A DNA stretch of 64,000 bases, taken from JAEXOD01 sp964652025. Its GTDB lineage: Bacteria > Bacteroidota > Ignavibacteria > Ignavibacteriales > Melioribacteraceae. Below the pieces are notes generated by a model that saw only the letters and a list, made by a program, of their open reading frames with translations, was not told where the DNA came from and searched no databases. The translations under genes were made by a program, and so were the position numbers. The DNA lies in the NCBI GenBank assembly GCA_964652025.1, contig CAZYZX010000002.1, positions 62,001-126,000 of the forward strand, read 5' to 3'. Positions 27,485 to 37,148 of this stretch are shown one piece after another. Position 1 is the first letter of the stretch. Each line of letters begins with the position of its first letter.

Positions 27485-28475
27485 CGATATAACTTTTGCC
27501 TATAAATATGTACTTTTTTTGCTTATTCTTGTACCGTTTTACTTTTATTATAAAGTTAAATTAACTAAAAACAAAGTTCCTGCTTTAAATTATTCCTCAC
27601 TAAAAGTACTTGGAAACATACCAAAGCAATTTAAGGAAAAGACTTGGTTTATACCAGAGTTACTTCGTAGTTTAGCTATTGCTGCAATTATTTTAGCATT
27701 AGCAAGACCGCAATCATTTTCATCTGGTGAGGATATTTATACCGAAGGAATTGACATTGCTATGGTTCTTGACATAAGTGGCAGTATGCTTGCAGAAGAT
27801 TTTAAGCCAAATAGATTAGAAGCAGCTAAAGATGTTACAGATACCTTTATTAAAGGTAGAAATGGTGATAAAATTGGTTTAGTAATTTTTGCTTCAGAAG
27901 CTTTTACTCAATGCCCATTAACTATAGATTATGATGTTTTAAGAAATTTACTAAGCGAAGTTAAAAGCGGAATGATTGAAGATGGAACTGCCATTGGCAA
28001 TGCTATTGCAAATGGTGTAAACAGATTAAAAGACTCTAAAGCAAAAAGTAAAGTTTTAATTTTGCTTACTGATGGTGTAAATAATGCCGGACAAATTGAC
28101 CCATTAACCGCAGCTAAAATTGCTGCTACTTTTGGTATTAGAATTTACACAATTGGTGTTGGTACTATTGGAGAAGCACCTTACCCATTTCAAACACCAT
28201 TTGGATTGAGATATCAGATGGTACCTGTTGAAATTGATGAAAATTTATTAAAACAAATTTCAACTATAACTAAGGGTAAGTATTATCGTGCTACTAATAA
28301 TAGAACGCTTAAAGATATTTATATGGAAATTGATAAACTCGAAAAATCTAAAGTAGAAGTAACTTCTTATAGAAATGCTACAGAAAAATTTCATAATTTC
28401 CTTTTAATTGCTTTATTACTTTTATTTTTAGAATTTTTATTAAACAACACCTATTATAGAAAAATACCGAGTTAA
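27477..28475 (+). CDS. batA: BatA (VWA domain membrane protein)
   Basis: 332 residues. An N-terminal membrane segment, a VWA domain with the MIDAS motif MVLDISGSMLAEDFKPNRLEAAK, TDGVNNAG, and a C-terminal membrane helix (NFLLIALLLLFLEFLL). The Bat (Bacteroides aerotolerance) proteins form a complex linked to oxygen and stress tolerance in the group. It overlaps the previous gene by 8 bases and precedes batB by 6 bases. Confidence 0.92.
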   Translation: MLNDITFAYKYVLFLLILVPFYFYYKVKLTKNKVPALNYSSLKVLGNIPKQFKEKTWFIPELLRSLAIAAIILALARPQSFSSGEDIYTEGIDIAMVLDISGSMLAEDFKPNRLEAAKDVTDTFIKGRNGDKIGLVIFASEAFTQCPLTIDYDVLRNLLSEVKSGMIEDGTAIGNAIANGVNRLKDSKAKSKVLILLTDGVNNAGQIDPLTAAKIAATFGIRIYTIGVGTIGEAPYPFQTPFGLRYQMVPVEIDENLLKQISTITKGKYYRATNNRTLKDIYMEIDKLEKSKVEVTSYRNATEKFHNFLLIALLLLFLEFLLNNTYYRKIPS

Positions 28476-28481
28476 TAATAT

Positions 28482-29504
28482 ATGTTTAGATTTGGTCATA
28501 ATGAATATTTATTAATACTTTATTTGTCTCCAATTTTGATTTTGTTGTTTTGGTATTTCACCAAAATAAAAAAGCAAAAAATGAACATTTTTGCCAATAC
28601 TACTCTTCATAATGTTGTATTTTCTAAATTTAGCTTTACTAAAACTACAATAAAATTTATACTATTTTTTATTAGCGTAGTATTAATTATATTATCTTTA
28701 GCCTCACCTCAAATTGGTGATAGACTAACCGAAGTTAAACAAAAAGGAATTGATGTATTTATCCTTTTAGATGTTAGCAAAAGCATGAAGGCAAACGACA
28801 TCAAGCCAAATAGATTAGATAAAGCTAAATTTGATATTTATAGACTAATACAAAAATTGCGTGGGGATAGAATTGGTTTAATTGTTTTTAGTGGGCAAGC
28901 ATATGTGCAATTTCCTTTAACAACTGATTATGCTGCTGCTAACTTATTCTTAAATGCTGTAGATGATAATTCAGTTCCGCAACAAGGAACAGCAATTGCA
29001 GAAGCTATTAAAATGGCAGTTAATTCCTTTAAATACGATGCAAAAACTCAAAAGGCAATTATAATTATTACAGATGGTGAAGACCACGAAGGAGATATTG
29101 ATAGCGCTATTGAAGAAGTTAACTCTAAAAACATAAAAATTTTTACAATTGGCTTAGGCTCCCCCACAGGTTCACCTATTCCTTTAAATAATTCTAATGA
29201 ATTTAAACGTGATAAAGATGGAAATATTGTAATTACTAAATTAAATGAAGATTTGCTTAAAGAAATTGCAAGTAAAGGTAATGGAAAATACTTTTTAGGT
29301 GCAACCAATAGAGATGATTTGGAATCTATTTATAGCGAATTAGCAAATATTCAAAAAACTGAATTTGGTATGACTAAAGTTTTAGATTATGAAGATAAAT
29401 ATTATTATTTATTAATTCCTGCTTTAATAATCTTATTAATTGAAAGTTTTATGACTTCTACAAAAAGTGCTTTTTTTCAAAAATTATTTGAGAAAAAACA
29501 ATGA
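28482..29504 (+). CDS. batB: BatB (VWA domain membrane protein)
   Basis: 340 residues with the same plan as BatA: two N-terminal helices, VWA MIDAS in FILLDVSKSMKANDIKPNRLDKAK, IIITDGEDHEGD, and a final helix (YLLIPALIILLIESFM). Its MIDAS (D-V-S-K-S) is intact. It overlaps batC by 4 bases (ATGA). Confidence 0.92.
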   Translation: MFRFGHNEYLLILYLSPILILLFWYFTKIKKQKMNIFANTTLHNVVFSKFSFTKTTIKFILFFISVVLIILSLASPQIGDRLTEVKQKGIDVFILLDVSKSMKANDIKPNRLDKAKFDIYRLIQKLRGDRIGLIVFSGQAYVQFPLTTDYAAANLFLNAVDDNSVPQQGTAIAEAIKMAVNSFKYDAKTQKAIIIITDGEDHEGDIDSAIEEVNSKNIKIFTIGLGSPTGSPIPLNNSNEFKRDKDGNIVITKLNEDLLKEIASKGNGKYFLGATNRDDLESIYSELANIQKTEFGMTKVLDYEDKYYYLLIPALIILLIESFMTSTKSAFFQKLFEKKQ

Positions 29505-30247
29505 AACAGCTTATTATATATTTCATATTAATTTTAATTTACAGTAATTCTTTAACCGCTCAATCAGCTAGAAGCTTTAATAATTCTGGTGTAGACCTTT
29601 ACAACGATAATAAATATACAGATAGCGAAATAAACTTTAAAAAAAGTATAGAAAAAGAAAAAAACAGATTTGAAAGTAATTTTAATCTTGGTAATTCACT
29701 ATATAAACAAAATAGACTTGAAGACTCTCGTAAATCTTTTAGCAAGGCATTATCTTTAGCTAAATCTAAAGAAGAAAAAGCAAATACTTACTATAACTTA
29801 GGTAATACATATTTAAAAGAGCAAAAGTTTGAAGAAGCGATTAATAATTATAAATCCTCATTAAAATTAAATCCAAACGATTTAGATGCTAAATATAATC
29901 TTTCCTATGCGTTAGAAATGTTAAAAAAACAACAGCAGCAACAACAGCAAAACCAAAATAATAATCAAAATAAGAACGATAAAAATAAGGACAATAAAGA
30001 AAATAAAAACGATAAAAATCAAGACAATAAAAACAACGATAAAAAAGACCAAAATAAAGACTCGAATGAAAATAAAGATAAAAAAGATGACCAACAATCA
30101 CAACAGCAACCCAATGAACAAAAGAACCAAATGAATAAAGAACAAGCTAAACAGATGTTAGACGCCGTTAAAAATAATGAAGCGGATTTACAGAAAAAGA
30201 TTAGAAAAATGAAAATTCGCGGTTATTCAAGAGAAAAAGATTGGTAG
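29501..30247 (+). CDS. batC: BatC (TPR protein with low-complexity tail)
   Basis: 248 residues. A signal peptide, then TPR repeats (FNLGNSLYKQNRLEDSRKSF, YYNLGNTYLKEQKFEEAINN, NPNDLDAKYNLSYALE) and a long Gln/Asn/Lys/Asp-rich tail from about residue 143 to 208, ending in a short basic, conserved part (MKIRGYSREKDW). BatC normally carries such a tail and is part of the BatABC complex. The tail is a natural hotspot for slippage; the frame here is intact. Confidence 0.88.
   Translation: MKQLIIYFILILIYSNSLTAQSARSFNNSGVDLYNDNKYTDSEINFKKSIEKEKNRFESNFNLGNSLYKQNRLEDSRKSFSKALSLAKSKEEKANTYYNLGNTYLKEQKFEEAINNYKSSLKLNPNDLDAKYNLSYALEMLKKQQQQQQQNQNNNQNKNDKNKDNKENKNDKNQDNKNNDKKDQNKDSNENKDKKDDQQSQQQPNEQKNQMNKEQAKQMLDAVKNNEADLQKKIRKMKIRGYSREKDW
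29928..30128 (+). repeat. Low-complexity Q/N/K/D-coding tract in batC
   Basis: An A-rich stretch that begins with CAA/CAG Gln codons and continues as AAT/AAA/GAT repeats encoding Gln, Asn, Lys and Asp. The repeat units are imperfect. It encodes a disordered linker of BatC and is prone to length change. Confidence 0.7.
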
Positions 30248-30257
30248 GGTTGAATTT

Positions 30258-32075
30258 ATGCAAAAAAAATTAGGATTAATTGTTTTACTATATTTTATTA
30301 TAACTTTTACAAACATAAAAGCACAAACTTTTACAGCTTCTGCAGATTTTACAAAAGTTGGTGAAAATGATAGATTTACAGTTACTTTTACTTTAAATGG
30401 TGCTGATGATTCCAGAATAACAAACTTCAAAGCCCCTCAATTTAATGGATTTAGAGTTTTAAGCGGACCAATGCAATCTAGCAGTATCCAAATTATTAAT
30501 GGTAAAATGTCTGCATCTTTTTCATTCTCTTATATATTGTTACCAACTTCTATAGGTAAATTTAAAATTGGTTCTGCTCAAATAACACAAGCTGGTAAAA
30601 CTTTTACTAGTAACGAACTTAATATTGAAGTTGTAAAAGGTAACACTCCAAAAGCCAATAGCAATTCTAATGTTAACGATGATATTTCTAAAAATCTTTT
30701 TATTCTTGCCATTCCAGATAAAAACACAGTTTATAAAGGAGAACAAATTACTGTTACTTATAAACTTTATACAAGAATTAATATTTCCTCACCGCAAATT
30801 TCTAAATTACCACAGTTTAATGGATTTTGGACAGAAGAGTTAGATTTACCAGGTAATATTGTTTTATCAGATGATGTATATAATGGAGAAAGATTTAAGT
30901 CTGCTGTAATAAAAAAAGCTGCTCTTTTCCCTACTCAATCAGGGCAGTTAACCGTTTCACCCTTTGAACTAAAAATGAATGTGGTAGTTAGAAAAAAAAG
31001 AGCATCTAACGATATTTTTGATGATTTTTTTGACGACCCATTTTTTGGAAGAACTGAAACAAGAGAGGTTTTAGTAAAAAGCAATACAATAAATATTAAG
31101 GTTCTTCCATTACCTCAAACGGACATACCTAATAGTTTTAGTGAATCTGTGGGTAATTTTACTTTTAATGCTTCTATAGATAAAAAAGAAGTAACCCAAA
31201 ACGAACCTTTTACTATTAAATTTGTTATTAGCGGTTCGGGCAATATAAAATTAGCTAATATATCAAATATTAACCTACCATCTGGTTTTGATAAATACGA
31301 ACCCAAAATTAACGAAAATATTAATCGCTCTGGCAGAATTTCGGGTACTAAAACAATTGAGTATTTAGTTGTACCAAGAATTTCTGGTAATCATACTATA
31401 AAACCAATAGAATTTTCGTTTTTTGATCCAGATAAGAAAAAATATGTTACTCTTTATTCCCCAACTTTCGAAATCAATGTTCTTAGAGGAAAAAATGTTG
31501 CTGGCTCTAATAACATAGATAAAGAAGATATAACTTTACTTAATGAAGATATAAGATATATTAAAACTAGCAATTTTGATTTAACACAAATAAATGATTT
31601 TTCTTTATTAACCAAATGGTTTTGGATATTTATTATTGTCCCTATTATTGCCCTTTTAATTACAATCAAATTAATTAAAAGAAATGAGCACTTAAATTCT
31701 AATGTTGCACTATCTAAATTTAAAAAAGCCGAAAAATTTGCACGTAAAAAATTAAAATTTGCTAAAGAATTTTTAGATAAAAAAGAACTAAATCAATTCT
31801 ACGAAAATGTCTACTCTGCATTTTTTGGCTTTTTGCAAGATAAACTTAGTATTCCTAAATCTGATTTGAATATTGAAACAATTAATAATACATTGCAGCA
31901 AAAAGAAATTAATAATGATATAATTGATAAAGTTAGAAAAACAGCTGAACAATGTGAATTTGCAAGATTTGCGCCTACTAGTTTAACTTACGAGTCTGCA
32001 AGTCAGTTTTACGAAACAACAGTTTTATTAATTGTAGAATTAGACGAATTATTATCCGGTAAAAAAAGGAAATAA
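30258..32075 (+). CDS. batD: BatD (oxygen tolerance protein, DUF3999-like)
   Basis: 605 residues. A signal peptide, then a BatD fold starting TFTASADFTKVGENDRFTVTFTLNG; repeated Ig-like segments (for example NFTFNASIDKKEVTQNEPFTIKFVISGSGN); a single transmembrane helix (FWIFIIVPIIALLITIKLI) near residue 455 and a cytosolic tail. BatD is the large periplasmic partner of the VWA proteins. It lies 10 bases after batC and 4 bases before batE. Confidence 0.9.
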   Translation: MQKKLGLIVLLYFIITFTNIKAQTFTASADFTKVGENDRFTVTFTLNGADDSRITNFKAPQFNGFRVLSGPMQSSSIQIINGKMSASFSFSYILLPTSIGKFKIGSAQITQAGKTFTSNELNIEVVKGNTPKANSNSNVNDDISKNLFILAIPDKNTVYKGEQITVTYKLYTRINISSPQISKLPQFNGFWTEELDLPGNIVLSDDVYNGERFKSAVIKKAALFPTQSGQLTVSPFELKMNVVVRKKRASNDIFDDFFDDPFFGRTETREVLVKSNTINIKVLPLPQTDIPNSFSESVGNFTFNASIDKKEVTQNEPFTIKFVISGSGNIKLANISNINLPSGFDKYEPKINENINRSGRISGTKTIEYLVVPRISGNHTIKPIEFSFFDPDKKKYVTLYSPTFEINVLRGKNVAGSNNIDKEDITLLNEDIRYIKTSNFDLTQINDFSLLTKWFWIFIIVPIIALLITIKLIKRNEHLNSNVALSKFKKAEKFARKKLKFAKEFLDKKELNQFYENVYSAFFGFLQDKLSIPKSDLNIETINNTLQQKEINNDIIDKVRKTAEQCEFARFAPTSLTYESASQFYETTVLLIVELDELLSGKKRK

Positions 32076-32079
32076 TAAT

Positions 32080-32841
32080 ATGAAAGCTAATAAATTTTTA
32101 ATCTTGTTTTTATTAATTAGTACTTTATCTTTTGCTAATGAAAAAGAACTTATTAATTATATCCAAAAAGGTAATATTGAGTATAAAAATCAAAATTATG
32201 AATTAGCTTTAGAAAATTATTTAAAAGTCTTGCATCAAGGATATACAAGTGCAGAGTTATATTATAATATTGGAAACACCTATTATAGATTAGGTAAATT
32301 AGGTTATGCAATTCTTAATTTTGAAAAAGCATTAAAATTGGCACCTGGAGATGAAGATGCCCAACATAACTTAAAAGTTGCTAATGCTCATACAATTGAT
32401 CGATTACAAACCATACCAAAATTATTTTTAATTGAATGGTGGGATTATTTACTAATGCTGTTTACTTTTAACGGTTGGGCTTTCATATTCATACTTTTCT
32501 TTATTTTATTTTTAGCGCTTATTGCATTCTATTTTTACTATAAAAATTCTAGTTATCAAAAACCTATATTTTTTGCAGGTTTAGCTAATATAGTTTTGCT
32601 TTTTTTAGTACTTACAATATTAATAGTAAGATACAATTATGAAACCACTAATGAATTTGGTATATTAGTAGAAAGCAATGCTAATGTTAAAGTTGCACCA
32701 GATTTTGATGCTAATGATGCTTTTATTATTCATGAAGGTATTAAATTTAAAATTGAAGATAAAGTTGAAAATTGGACAAAAATTAAATTAACAGATGGTA
32801 AAGTTGGGTGGTTGAATAATAATTTATTTAAACCTATTTAA
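32080..32841 (+). CDS. batE: BatE (TPR and SH3-like protein)
   Basis: 253 residues. A signal peptide, two to three TPRs (NIEYKNQNYELALENYLKVL, YYNIGNTYYRLGKLGYAILN), two membrane helices in the middle (WAFIFILFFILFLALIAFYF and ANIVLLFLVLTILIV), and a C-terminal SH3-like part (VKVAPDF ... VENWTKIKLTDGKVGWL). It closes the Bat operon. Confidence 0.9.
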   Translation: MKANKFLILFLLISTLSFANEKELINYIQKGNIEYKNQNYELALENYLKVLHQGYTSAELYYNIGNTYYRLGKLGYAILNFEKALKLAPGDEDAQHNLKVANAHTIDRLQTIPKLFLIEWWDYLLMLFTFNGWAFIFILFFILFLALIAFYFYYKNSSYQKPIFFAGLANIVLLFLVLTILIVRYNYETTNEFGILVESNANVKVAPDFDANDAFIIHEGIKFKIEDKVENWTKIKLTDGKVGWLNNNLFKPI

Positions 32842-32885
32842 ATTTTTTTTATCTTTAATTTTTATTTAATAAATTTTTAATTTGC

Positions 32886-34562
32886 GTGAATTTAAACAAT
32901 ACCATTAAAGATATTACTTTTGTTGTTTTAGATATTGAAACAACCGGTATTTCCCCAAAAACCAATAAAATAATAGAAATTGCTTTAATTAAAGTAAAAA
33001 ATGGTAAGATAATAGATAAATACCATTCTCTATTTAATCCTGAAAGATATTTACCTTTAGAAATAACTAAATTAACTGGAATTAATGATTATGATTTAGA
33101 TGATGCACCATTATTTATTTCAAAAATTAACGAAATTAATAATTTTATATCAGATTCTGTTTTAGTTGCACATAATAGCAATTTTGATATTTCGTTTTTA
33201 CAACAAGAGTACCAAATAGCCGGCGAAATATTCCCCACTAATACAGTTATATGCACATTAAAGTTAAGCCGAAAATTATTCCCATTTTTAGAAAGTAAAA
33301 GTTTAGCTTCTGTTGCAAAACATCTTAACGTAAAATATAAAAAATTACATAATGCTTTTTCAGATGCATCTATTACAGCTAAAGTATTTTTAAAATGTAT
33401 GTCAATTTTACAAAACGAATATAACATTAGTACATTAAATGAACTTTTAGCATTCCAATCTTTACCTAAAAATAAAAAACAAAATATAATAATAAAAAAA
33501 GGACCTGGTAAAGATTTTATTAATTTACCTAATTCACCTGGTGTTTATATTTTTAAGAATGAAAAAGATAAAACATTATATATAGGTAAATCTAAATCAT
33601 TAAAACAGCGAATTACAAATCACCTATCACAACATGCATCCCAAAAATCTAAAGAAATAATAAAAAAATCCTCCATTATTGAATTTAAAGAAACACCAAC
33701 AGAATTAACTGCTTTATTGGCAGAGTCTCAATTAATTAAAATGTACTTACCAAAATATAATGTTCAGCTAAAAAATTATAGCTCTAATTTTTTTATTAAA
33801 GTTCGTTTAACTCACCCATTCCCAGATATATCTGTTACTTCTAAAATAGATTTTGATGGTAATGATTATTTTGGTCCTTATAATAGCCGAGAAACTGCTA
33901 AAAACTTAGTTGATATTATCGATAAAGCATTCATGTTACGAGAGTGTTCAGATAGAATTTTTAAGAAAAAACAAAAATGTTATTTATACGATATTAATAG
34001 ATGCACTGGAAACTGTATGGAAAACATACCCATTGAAATTTATAAGAACGAATTAGAACATGTCTATGAATTTTTATCTGGACAAAATCAAAGTGCAATA
34101 AATCGGCTATTAGAGCGAATGAAACGGCTTTCGTTTGAACAAAAATACGAAGAAGCAGCTGAAACAAGAGATATAATTAATTCAATACTTAAACAGTTAA
34201 ATAAATCCTCAATTATAAGTGTTCCAATAAATAGAGCTAAAGTTTTAATTGAGGCAAATTATGGTGGTAGAAAAGATTATTTGCTTTTAATTAATGGAAA
34301 AATTTATATAAAAGATTTTGTATTAAATGAAAAAGAAGATTTTGACAGTGCACTTGAGGATTATTTTAATAATACTATTAATTATGATAATATAAATTTA
34401 ACTGACTTAGAAAATATAAAAATTGCTTTAGCTTGGCTTGTTTATAATAGGAATAAAGTAATCGTTCACTATTTAGATGAATACAATTCAAAGGAAGATT
34501 TAACAACTAAAATTGGATTACCTAAATCTAAACTACATAAAAAATATATAAAAAAATTATAA
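32886..34562 (+). CDS. DEDDh exonuclease fused to GIY-YIG (UvrC-like) nuclease
   Basis: 558 residues. The N-terminal DnaQ-type exonuclease shows VLDIETTG (D16, E18), HNSNFD (D101) and HNAFSDA (H155, D160). Next is a GIY-YIG domain: GVYIF at 219-223 and YIGKSK at 232-237, then the LLAESQLIKMYLPKYN motif. Then a UvrB-interacting motif (RLLERMKRLSFEQKYEEAAETRD). It resembles the Cho/UvrC N-terminal half joined to an epsilon-like exonuclease, an arrangement known in several phyla. A DNA-repair role is likely. The start is GTG at 32886. The C-terminal RNase H half of UvrC is absent. Confidence 0.88.
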   Translation: MNLNNTIKDITFVVLDIETTGISPKTNKIIEIALIKVKNGKIIDKYHSLFNPERYLPLEITKLTGINDYDLDDAPLFISKINEINNFISDSVLVAHNSNFDISFLQQEYQIAGEIFPTNTVICTLKLSRKLFPFLESKSLASVAKHLNVKYKKLHNAFSDASITAKVFLKCMSILQNEYNISTLNELLAFQSLPKNKKQNIIIKKGPGKDFINLPNSPGVYIFKNEKDKTLYIGKSKSLKQRITNHLSQHASQKSKEIIKKSSIIEFKETPTELTALLAESQLIKMYLPKYNVQLKNYSSNFFIKVRLTHPFPDISVTSKIDFDGNDYFGPYNSRETAKNLVDIIDKAFMLRECSDRIFKKKQKCYLYDINRCTGNCMENIPIEIYKNELEHVYEFLSGQNQSAINRLLERMKRLSFEQKYEEAAETRDIINSILKQLNKSSIISVPINRAKVLIEANYGGRKDYLLLINGKIYIKDFVLNEKEDFDSALEDYFNNTINYDNINLTDLENIKIALAWLVYNRNKVIVHYLDEYNSKEDLTTKIGLPKSKLHKKYIKKL

Positions 34563-34574
34563 TAATTTTTTATT

Positions 34575-34865
34575 TTAATTTAATACATATCTAAGTATAG
34601 TAAATCTAATTATATATACTGTACCTAAAATTAACATAATATAAATAAAAAGATTAATAAAAGATCTTTTTGTGATTACAAATGATGATAAATATCCTCG
34701 CCAACCACAACTTTTACATCTATATATTTTATAAAAAGTTAATTTTTTAATTAAATGTTCCAAAGCATTTCTTGAACGAGACCTGTGTAAAGTACCTGCT
34801 GAACCACATGATGGACACTTTTTAAATACAGGATTAAGAGAGTAAATGATTTTTAAATCTTTCAT
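34575..34865 (-). CDS. Small zinc-ribbon membrane protein
   Basis: 96 residues. A zinc ribbon with CPSCGS and CKSCGW pairs around a basic segment (LHRSRSRNALEHLIKKL), then one transmembrane helix (LFIYIMLILGTVYIIRF). This is a common uncharacterised type of protein. It ends 13 bases past the convergent exonuclease gene. No function is assigned. Confidence 0.75.
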   Translation of the reverse strand: MKDLKIIYSLNPVFKKCPSCGSAGTLHRSRSRNALEHLIKKLTFYKIYRCKSCGWRGYLSSFVITKRSFINLFIYIMLILGTVYIIRFTILRYVLN

Positions 34866-34899
34866 AAATTCTATTATTTTTATTATGCAATATATAAAA

Positions 34900-36522
34900 T
34901 TATTTTAATAATTTAGTATAAATATTATTTTTTCCTAATAAATCAATAGCAGTTTCTACTTGTTTATCTAATTTTAAGGCTTCTTGTATCCCAGCTCCCT
35001 TTCCATTATTTCGTAAAGCAAATTCTTCCCTAATCTTAGCTACAATTATATCCATACTTTTATTTAATTCTTCTTTTTTTAGATTTTCAGCTTCTTTAAT
35101 CAATTCTTCAATTTTTAATTTAAAATCTGAATTTACATTTTTTTCTTTTAAATCATTCTTTAAATCATTTAATTTTGTTTCTATTTCACTTTTATAGCTA
35201 ACTTTTTCTTTTTCCAAATAATTTAAAAAGCTTTCAAATAGTTCTTTATTATTACTAAAATCTGAAGTTTTTTGAGTATTAAAAATAAAATTAGCAAAGT
35301 TAAAAAATACACCTTTAGCTAATAATTCTTTAATAATTTCTGGTGTATTTTCTCTTTCAACTGTAGTATCTGGTTTTATACCACCAGCAGAAAATACTTT
35401 TCTTTTATTATCTGTTTTAAACTCAAAACCAACAATATTTTTCTTGTTCTTATCACTATAATCAATTTTTTGAATACATCTTCCACTTGGCGTGTAATAT
35501 CTTGCAGTAGTTACTTTAATAGAAGTATTATAGGGTAAAGGTAAAATTGTTTGTACTAAACCTTTCCCAAAGGATTGTGTTCCCAAAATTATTCCTCTAT
35601 CATGATCTTGTATTGCACCAGCAACAATTTCGCTTGCACTTGCAGAAAAGTTATCAACTAATACTATTAATTTAATATCTCCTGCTACCGGTTCTTCGTT
35701 ACTATAATAAACCTTGTTGTTTAATGAGTCTCTTCCTTTTACTGATACAATTAAATCACCCTTCTTTAAAAACTTTTCAGATACCTCAATTGCAGCTTCT
35801 AAAAGTCCTCCAGGGTTTCCTCTTAAATCTAATACAATCCCATTTAATTTTGTTTTATTCTTTAAATCTATAATAGCTTTTTTAACTTCATCACCTGCAC
35901 CAGCAGAAAATCCTGAAAGTTTAATATAACCAACATCTTTATTATTACCAATTAAACCATAATAAGTAACATTTTTAATTTCTATTTCTTCTCTCACTAG
36001 GGTATAATTTAATTCTCCTTCAATACCTTCCCTATTTATTGTTAAAGTAATAGTACTTCCAGGCTCACCTTTTATTTGCTTACTCATTTTGTTATAATTA
36101 TCTTTATTAACCTCTTCACCATTTATTTTGGTTATTATATCTCCAATGTGTAAGCCTTGTCTTTGTGCAGAGTAACCATCTAAAATTTCCAAAATTGTTA
36201 TTTTATCGTTTTTAATTCCTAATGTAGCACCAATACCACCATATTTCCCTTTAGTAATTAAATCTATATCGCTTTTCTCATCTTGTTCAATAAATACAGT
36301 GTATGGATCTAAGCTCGTTAACATCCCATCCAATGCATTGGTCATTAATTCTTCCGGGTCTATTTCATCTACATAAGAAACTGCAATATATTTATATACC
36401 TCCCCAAAAATATCTATACTCTTCGATAATTTATAATAAAAAGTATCATCTGACTTAAAAAAACCGCTAAAAAATAAAAACAAAATTGGAATTATTATAT
36501 ATTTTTTATTAAACTTTTTCAT
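34900..36522 (-). CDS. ctpA: C-terminal processing protease (S41 family)
   Basis: 540 residues. An N-terminal membrane anchor, PDZ domain (YGGIGATLGIKNDKITILEI), and S41 catalytic core with Ser295 in NFSASASEI and Lys320 in SFGKGLVQT, 25 apart as in Prc. LDLRGNPGGLL is also conserved. The C-terminal 150 residues are a charged, coiled-coil-like extension. It probably cleaves periplasmic proteins. It precedes tmk on the transcript, with a 9-base gap. Confidence 0.94.
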   Translation of the reverse strand: MKKFNKKYIIIPILFLFFSGFFKSDDTFYYKLSKSIDIFGEVYKYIAVSYVDEIDPEELMTNALDGMLTSLDPYTVFIEQDEKSDIDLITKGKYGGIGATLGIKNDKITILEILDGYSAQRQGLHIGDIITKINGEEVNKDNYNKMSKQIKGEPGSTITLTINREGIEGELNYTLVREEIEIKNVTYYGLIGNNKDVGYIKLSGFSAGAGDEVKKAIIDLKNKTKLNGIVLDLRGNPGGLLEAAIEVSEKFLKKGDLIVSVKGRDSLNNKVYYSNEEPVAGDIKLIVLVDNFSASASEIVAGAIQDHDRGIILGTQSFGKGLVQTILPLPYNTSIKVTTARYYTPSGRCIQKIDYSDKNKKNIVGFEFKTDNKRKVFSAGGIKPDTTVERENTPEIIKELLAKGVFFNFANFIFNTQKTSDFSNNKELFESFLNYLEKEKVSYKSEIETKLNDLKNDLKEKNVNSDFKLKIEELIKEAENLKKEELNKSMDIIVAKIREEFALRNNGKGAGIQEALKLDKQVETAIDLLGKNNIYTKLLK

Positions 36523-36531
36523 TAAAAATCC

Positions 36532-37146
36532 TCATTTTTTATATGCATTAATAATAGATATAATTTTATCATGTATTTTTTCAATAGACTGTGAACCGTC
36601 AATCACATAAAATCTTTTTTCCTTTTTGGCTATTTCCTCATATCCTTTGCGTATTTTTACCCAAAAGTCTTTTTCAGAACTTTCAATTCTATCCAATTTA
36701 TCTTTATTAAACAACAATTTCCTTTTTTCAATTTCTTCAATAGATACATCTAAATAAAAAGTTAAGTCTGGAACCGCTGCATCAACTACAAAACTATTTA
36801 GTATATTTATAAAATCAACAGAAAGTCCCCGTCCATATCCTTGATAAGCAGTACTAGAATCAAAGAACCTGTCACTTATAACAATTTTGCCTTTATTTAG
36901 TTCCGGTAATATTTTTTCTTTTACTAATTGAGCCCTACTAGCATAAAATAATAGTAGCTCGGTTTTTGAACTCATCTCCAAATTTTTTTTATCAAGTAAT
37001 ATTTCCCTAATTTTTTCAGAAATTTTGGTGCCTCCAGGCTCGCGAAGCAAAATTATCTCCTTACCTAATTTTGTAAAATACTCTATAAGTAAATTTACTT
37101 GGGTGCTTTTACCGCAAAAATCTAATCCTTCAAATGTAATAAACAT
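36532..37146 (-). CDS. tmk: Thymidylate kinase
   Basis: 204 residues. P-loop FEGLDFCGKSTQ, with the dTMP-binding LREPGGT and SDRFFDSSTAYQGYGRG. It converts dTMP to dTDP. Complete, normal length. It is 2 bases from the YbbR gene upstream. The P-loop's Phe-Cys pair is a minor variation. Confidence 0.96.
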   Translation of the reverse strand: MFITFEGLDFCGKSTQVNLLIEYFTKLGKEIILLREPGGTKISEKIREILLDKKNLEMSSKTELLLFYASRAQLVKEKILPELNKGKIVISDRFFDSSTAYQGYGRGLSVDFINILNSFVVDAAVPDLTFYLDVSIEEIEKRKLLFNKDKLDRIESSEKDFWVKIRKGYEEIAKKEKRFYVIDGSQSIEKIHDKIISIINAYKK

Positions 37147-37148
37147 AT

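Noticed and set aside
29928..30128. Possible CRISPR or tandem repeat array
   Set aside because: The repetition is codon-level Gln/Asn/Lys/Asp low complexity, with no regular repeat-spacer pattern.
33089..33427. 112-codon minus-strand frame opposite the exonuclease
   Set aside because: It lies wholly inside the exonuclease domain with intact motifs; no ribosome site or family resemblance.
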